Of a stretch of 36,970 bases of DNA, positions 33,516 to 36,970 are shown in pieces. Both the position numbers and the translations under genes were made by a program. Position 1 is the stretch's first letter. Every line of letters starts with the position of its first letter. Origin of the DNA: CAYMAX01 sp964388595 (lineage in GTDB: Bacteria; Bacteroidota; Bacteroidia; Bacteroidales; UBA932); contig CAYMAX010000008.1 in the NCBI GenBank assembly GCA_964388595.1, positions 1 to 36,970 on the forward strand. The letters run 5' to 3'. The notes below the pieces were generated by a model that did not search any database, was not told the origin of the DNA, and saw only the letters and a list, made by a program, of their open reading frames with translations.

Positions 33516-34888
33516 TATTTGATCCAACCGCTTCTATCAAAGTCGCAATTGTGAAATTGGGAATCTATGACAATATATGTATTTGCCTGCTTCTCTTTGA
33601 TAAAGTCATCAATGGCTGCCCTGGATTTATTGCCTTTGGCGACCTCGGTGAGGACATTGAAGTCATCGCTGAAAGTGGCCACGTGTGAAGGAATTATCTT
33701 GTCAAGCTTGATGATCTTGTAGATGGTATTGCCCCTGCCCTCGTCATCCACAGACTCAAACGGCGAAGATATATCGCCCTCTTTCATATCTTTCAGAATA
33801 TCGTAATCTGCCGGCTTGAGCTGGTCCTTTTCGAAAAGTGCCGAACCGGTTTGAGGATCAGATACCAGCCCCCCATTTGTCCTTGATTTGGAATCTTCAG
33901 AGAAAAATCTTGCAGCCACGAAAAATGAAAGTGAATCTGATAAAATCACCCTCTTGATACTGTCAAGCCTGGTAAAGGCTTTACTTTGGTCTTCCTGAGT
34001 GTAAGTGGGTTTGAGAAGAATATGCCTGGCATTGAACATATCTCCGTTTTTGTCTATAAGCTGAATAAGGTGATAGCCATCCGGAGTCTCCACGATGGGA
34101 GATACCTGCCCCACTTTCAATGACATAGCTGCATCTGAAAATGCAGGCCAGAAGATAGATTTGGAAGCCATGCCGAGTTCACCTCCCTTCATGGCACTCC
34201 CGGGGTCCTGAGAATAGAGAGTGGCAAGCATAGAGAACTTCTCTCCTGCCATAATCCTCTCTCTAAATTCGAGAAGTCTCTCTTTCACAGATATTTCTGC
34301 ATTTTTCTTATCGGGATAGAGTACTATCTGTCTTATCTGATATTGGGTAGAAATAATGGGGAGACTATCTTTTGGAGTTCTTTTGTAAAAAGCTTCCACC
34401 TGCTTGGGAGTGAGACTTTCCGTAGAACTCGACACTTTCCTCTGCATATCCTGGACCAAAGACTGTTCTGTGAGGGCATCCCTCCACTCCGAACGGAGTT
34501 TATAAATACTCTTTCCGAAATACTGCTCTACCCCTTTCTCTCCTCCAAGCTGCGTGAGCACTTGGTTAATCTTATCATTGAGAGTGGCAGTGACCATATC
34601 CTGATTGACAGTCAGACTGTCGAGCTTGGCCTGAGTAAGAAAAAGCTTGGAAATCATCATGTTTTCAAGCACCATACAACGAAGATTTTTATCGGAAGCA
34701 TAGCCTTGAAACTGCAACATCTGAACCTCTGATTCAAGCTCAGACAAAATTATCATGTCATTGCCAACCAATGCTACAGTCTTATCTATCAGCCCATTAC
34801 TATATTTCTGACCATAAGAGAATACTGTACTTGCCAGACACAGCAATACTGCTGCCAAAGACCTATGTGAAAAAGATGTAAGAGTCAT
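33515..34888 (-). CDS. SurA-like periplasmic peptidyl-prolyl isomerase/chaperone
   Basis: 457 residues with a signal peptide (SLAAVLLCLASTVFSYGQ). The N-terminal chaperone region (KTVALVGNDMIILSELESEV, as in SurA) is followed by two parvulin domains at about 175-280 and 285-395. The first has IRQIVLYP, YSQDPGSAMKGGELGM and VGQVSPIVETPDGYHLIQL. The second begins NARHILLKPTY and includes NGGLV and the diverged end GNTIYKIIKLD. SurA escorts outer-membrane proteins to the BAM complex. It lies one base after the 284-residue lipoprotein gene and overlaps the OstA-like gene start, so these three envelope genes are one translational unit. Confidence 0.9.
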   Translation of the reverse strand: MTLTSFSHRSLAAVLLCLASTVFSYGQKYSNGLIDKTVALVGNDMIILSELESEVQMLQFQGYASDKNLRCMVLENMMISKLFLTQAKLDSLTVNQDMVTATLNDKINQVLTQLGGEKGVEQYFGKSIYKLRSEWRDALTEQSLVQDMQRKVSSSTESLTPKQVEAFYKRTPKDSLPIISTQYQIRQIVLYPDKKNAEISVKERLLEFRERIMAGEKFSMLATLYSQDPGSAMKGGELGMASKSIFWPAFSDAAMSLKVGQVSPIVETPDGYHLIQLIDKNGDMFNARHILLKPTYTQEDQSKAFTRLDSIKRVILSDSLSFFVAARFFSEDSKSRTNGGLVSDPQTGSALFEKDQLKPADYDILKDMKEGDISSPFESVDDEGRGNTIYKIIKLDKIIPSHVATFSDDFNVLTEVAKGNKSRAAIDDFIKEKQANTYIVIDSQFHNCDFDRSGWIK

Positions 34889-34889
34889 A

Positions 34890-35744
34890 TTATTTGGAAT
34901 AAATCAACAATTTACCGGAACTAATAGCATCATCAAGCAGATTTCGTTCCAAACTTGTGAGAAGCTCCTGTTTTCTTTTACTTAAGATGATCTCTTTGAT
35001 CCTCTCTAAGCAATATTCGTAAGGAGCAATCTTCCCCGGTGCAATGCTTTCGTACACGGAAACTAAGTTGGTAATACCCTGGTCTTCCTTCTCGAAGTAG
35101 GTGTTTCCGCTTTTCAAACTATTTTCGAGAGAGACCATATCAGTCTCCATCTCCTGTGCTATGATATTCAATGCCACCCACTGACCTTCGAAGTCATAAT
35201 ACTGGTCGGCAGAGCTGTAGCACATATCATAGAGATTCATCCTGTCTTCCTCCTTGGAAGAGCGGGACAGGGTCTTGATAATCTGTAGATTGGGGGAGCT
35301 GCTATTGATTTTGATATATATAGCCTTCACTATCGATACACTCGTGGCGAAACTCTCCTTGTTGTCAGCATAATACTGTTCACACTCTTCGTTGGAGATG
35401 AGGGTGTCAAGTCGTTGCTGGACGAAAAGATTTTCATACCTGTAGACCAGAAGAGAGGTCCTGAAGTCATCAAGCTCCTTGTCAACATTTTTCTCAACTT
35501 TGGTAAGAGAATTTTCTGCCTGGGAGAGAAGGAGATGTTTGGTAGCCCACGAAAAAATGTATTTCTCAACTATCTGTATGCTGTCCTGTGGGGAGCATTT
35601 CTTGGGGATCAAAGCATCCACCTCGTTCTTGTAAAGGACTGCACTACCCACGCGAGCCACCACTTCACCTTTGAAAAGTCTGTCTATCACCTGGCATGAA
35701 GCCAATTGAAAAATCATCAAAAGGACTATGATGGAGCGTTTCAT
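34890..35744 (-). CDS. SurA/PrsA-related lipoprotein without an evident isomerase domain
   Basis: 284 residues with a lipoprotein signal ending in LASC (Cys17). The early VVARVGSAVLYKNEVDALIP resembles the N-terminal segment of SurA/PrsA foldases, and the rest is helical, like a chaperone domain (VEKYIFSWATKHLLLSQAEN). I find no parvulin motif such as the HILL or GGxLG signatures. The C-terminal part (IAPYEYCLERIKEIILSKRK) resembles the SurA C-terminal helix. It probably acts with the SurA-like isomerase encoded one base downstream; it lies 2 bases after guaB. The function is inferred from this resemblance and from the context. Confidence 0.75.
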   Translation of the reverse strand: MKRSIIVLLMIFQLASCQVIDRLFKGEVVARVGSAVLYKNEVDALIPKKCSPQDSIQIVEKYIFSWATKHLLLSQAENSLTKVEKNVDKELDDFRTSLLVYRYENLFVQQRLDTLISNEECEQYYADNKESFATSVSIVKAIYIKINSSSPNLQIIKTLSRSSKEEDRMNLYDMCYSSADQYYDFEGQWVALNIIAQEMETDMVSLENSLKSGNTYFEKEDQGITNLVSVYESIAPGKIAPYEYCLERIKEIILSKRKQELLTSLERNLLDDAISSGKLLIYSK

Positions 35745-35746
35745 AA

Positions 35747-36970
35747 CTATCTGCTGTAATTGGGTGATTCACTCGTGATAGTGACGTTGTGAGGGTGGTT
35801 CTCGACCACTCCTGCAGCTGTGACTCTCACAAATTTGGCTTCCCTGAGCTCTTTGAGATTGTGTGCACCGCAATAACCCATTCCGGCTCTCAGTCCTCCC
35901 GTGAGCTGGTAAGCGACTTCAGCAAGAGTCCCTTTATACGGCACCTGTGCCACAATACCCTCAGGAACGAGCTTCTTTATATCCTCTTCCATATCCTGAA
36001 AATATCTATCCTTGGAACCCTTCTGCATAGCTTCCAGAGAACCCATTCCTCTGTAAGATTTATATTTCCTGCCATTGAGAATAATTGTCTCTCCGGGGGA
36101 TTCCTCCACACCTGCAAAGAGAGAACCTGCCATAATGGTACCGGCACCTGCGGCCAGCGCTTTCACGATATCTCCTGAATAACGGATACCTCCATCTGCG
36201 ATAACGGGAATACCACTCCCTTTCAAAGCCTCGGTAGCGAGCATGATGGCAGAAAGCTGCGGCACACCTACACCTGCGATGACACGGGTAGTGCAAATAG
36301 AACCGGGGCCAATACCCACTTTCACTGCATTTACCCCGCACTCTTTGAGGGCAATGGCAGCTTCGCCTGTAGCAATATTACCTGCCACTATCTGAATATG
36401 AGGAAATGCTTTTCTAACTTTCTTGATGGTCTCAAGAACGAACACCGAATGACCGTGAGCAGTATCAAGGACCACTGCATCTGCCTCGGCAGAGATCAAT
36501 TTCTCCACCTTTTCCAGAGTATCGGACCTGATACCTACTGCTGCAGAGACCAAAAGACGTCCCTTGGAATCTTTGCTGGCGGTAGGATTGTCTCTTACCT
36601 TCATGATGTCCTTGTAGGTGATAAGCCCTGCAAGCTTGCCATGGTCATCGACTACCAACAGCTTTTCTATCTTATATTTTCGCAACAATTCCGAAGCCTC
36701 TTTCAGGTCATTACCCTTTCGGGTAGTGATGAGATGATCTTTGGTCATCACTTCGCTGATGGGGGTGTGCATATTGTCGTGGAAACGAAGGTCTCTGTTG
36801 GTAACAATACCGCAAAGCATACCTGCAGCATCCACTACAGGAATCCCTCCGATATGATTTTCTTTCATCAGACGGAGAGCATCTCCCACTGTCTGGTCCC
36901 CCATAATGGTGATGGGGTCGTAAATCATGCCGTTTTCTGCCCTCTTAACTCTCTTCACCTGCTCCATCTG
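35747..36970 (-). CDS. guaB: Inosine-5'-monophosphate dehydrogenase, 5' end cut by the window
   Basis: IMP dehydrogenase oxidises IMP to XMP with NAD, the committed step to GMP. About 407 residues are visible, lacking roughly the first 85 of a normal 490-residue protein. The frame is open to the last base of the window, and the Met near 36967 is internal. The CBS-domain pair covers about residues 10-130 of the visible part (TVGDALRLMKENHIGGIPVV and PISEVMTKDHLITT). The catalytic barrel has VGIGPGSICTTR with the active Cys, IADGGIRYSGD, and the flap region YRGMGSLEAM. It is the first visible gene of the set that continues to the SurA- and OstA-like genes. Confidence 0.96.
   Translation of the reverse strand, partial: QMEQVKRVKRAENGMIYDPITIMGDQTVGDALRLMKENHIGGIPVVDAAGMLCGIVTNRDLRFHDNMHTPISEVMTKDHLITTRKGNDLKEASELLRKYKIEKLLVVDDHGKLAGLITYKDIMKVRDNPTASKDSKGRLLVSAAVGIRSDTLEKVEKLISAEADAVVLDTAHGHSVFVLETIKKVRKAFPHIQIVAGNIATGEAAIALKECGVNAVKVGIGPGSICTTRVIAGVGVPQLSAIMLATEALKGSGIPVIADGGIRYSGDIVKALAAGAGTIMAGSLFAGVEESPGETIILNGRKYKSYRGMGSLEAMQKGSKDRYFQDMEEDIKKLVPEGIVAQVPYKGTLAEVAYQLTGGLRAGMGYCGAHNLKELREAKFVRVTAAGVVENHPHNVTITSESPNYSR

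Overview
The window looks like a chromosomal segment of an anaerobic member of the Bacteroidales (Bacteroidetes). Four things support this. Nearly every promoter-like site carries the Bacteroidetes -7 element TAnnTTTG, often with an upstream TTTG, and most starts lack a strong Shine-Dalgarno. Ribosomal protein bS16 has the long Ala/Glu/Lys tail seen in that phylum. A single-chain pyruvate:ferredoxin oxidoreductase (nifJ) is present. Gene content (OstA-like protein, SurA-like chaperone, patatin-barrel protein, fused formiminotransferase-cyclodeaminase) fits as well. Coding density is very high and no gene-free stretch exceeds 300 bases. I see no insertion sequence, prophage, CRISPR array or other clear sign of recent transfer; this is mainly a core-genome region.

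Layout. 1-1573 (+): the end of a POT-family peptide transporter, a terminator, and a GT2 glycosyltransferase. 1584-7151 (-): an envelope operon running patatin/beta-barrel protein, polysaccharide flippase, dut, murF. 7204-13505 (+): a lipoprotein cyclophilin followed by a complete tripartite RND efflux system (adaptor, inner-membrane pump, outer-membrane factor). 13722-14841 (+): rpsP-rimM. 14829-16610 (-): a carboxyltransferase of the OadA/PycB type whose biotin-acceptor lysine is missing. Next comes tRNA-His (+). 16809-20275 (-): a tight four-gene set of three uncharacterised exported proteins plus a cytoplasmic patatin. 20371-25532 (+): an HdeD-like membrane protein, fabD and nifJ, with tRNA-Arg on the opposite strand between the first two. 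25579-31434 (-): a histidine-utilisation operon (hutH, hutI, a metallo-beta-lactamase-fold hydrolase, ftcD) ending in fabG; urocanase is not present. 31485-36970 (-): guaB (cut by the window edge), a SurA/PrsA-like lipoprotein, a SurA-like isomerase and an OstA-like protein, tightly packed.

How the genes work together. Much of the window serves the cell envelope: peptidoglycan precursor synthesis (murF), glycan export and synthesis, LPS/outer-membrane biogenesis (OstA-like, SurA-like, patatin-barrel), fatty acid synthesis (fabD, fabG) and drug efflux. The rest is anaerobic central metabolism: pyruvate oxidation by nifJ, a biotin-dependent-type carboxyltransferase, and histidine conversion to glutamate with transfer of the formimino group to tetrahydrofolate.

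Most notable observations: an apparent strong scarcity of the tetranucleotide GATC across the whole window; the Lys-to-Gly replacement in the biotinyl domain of the carboxyltransferase; the uncharacterised exported-protein/patatin operon; and several tight or overlapping arrangements, including a 13-base convergent overlap of two coding sequences and a tRNA abutting the stop codon of a convergent gene.
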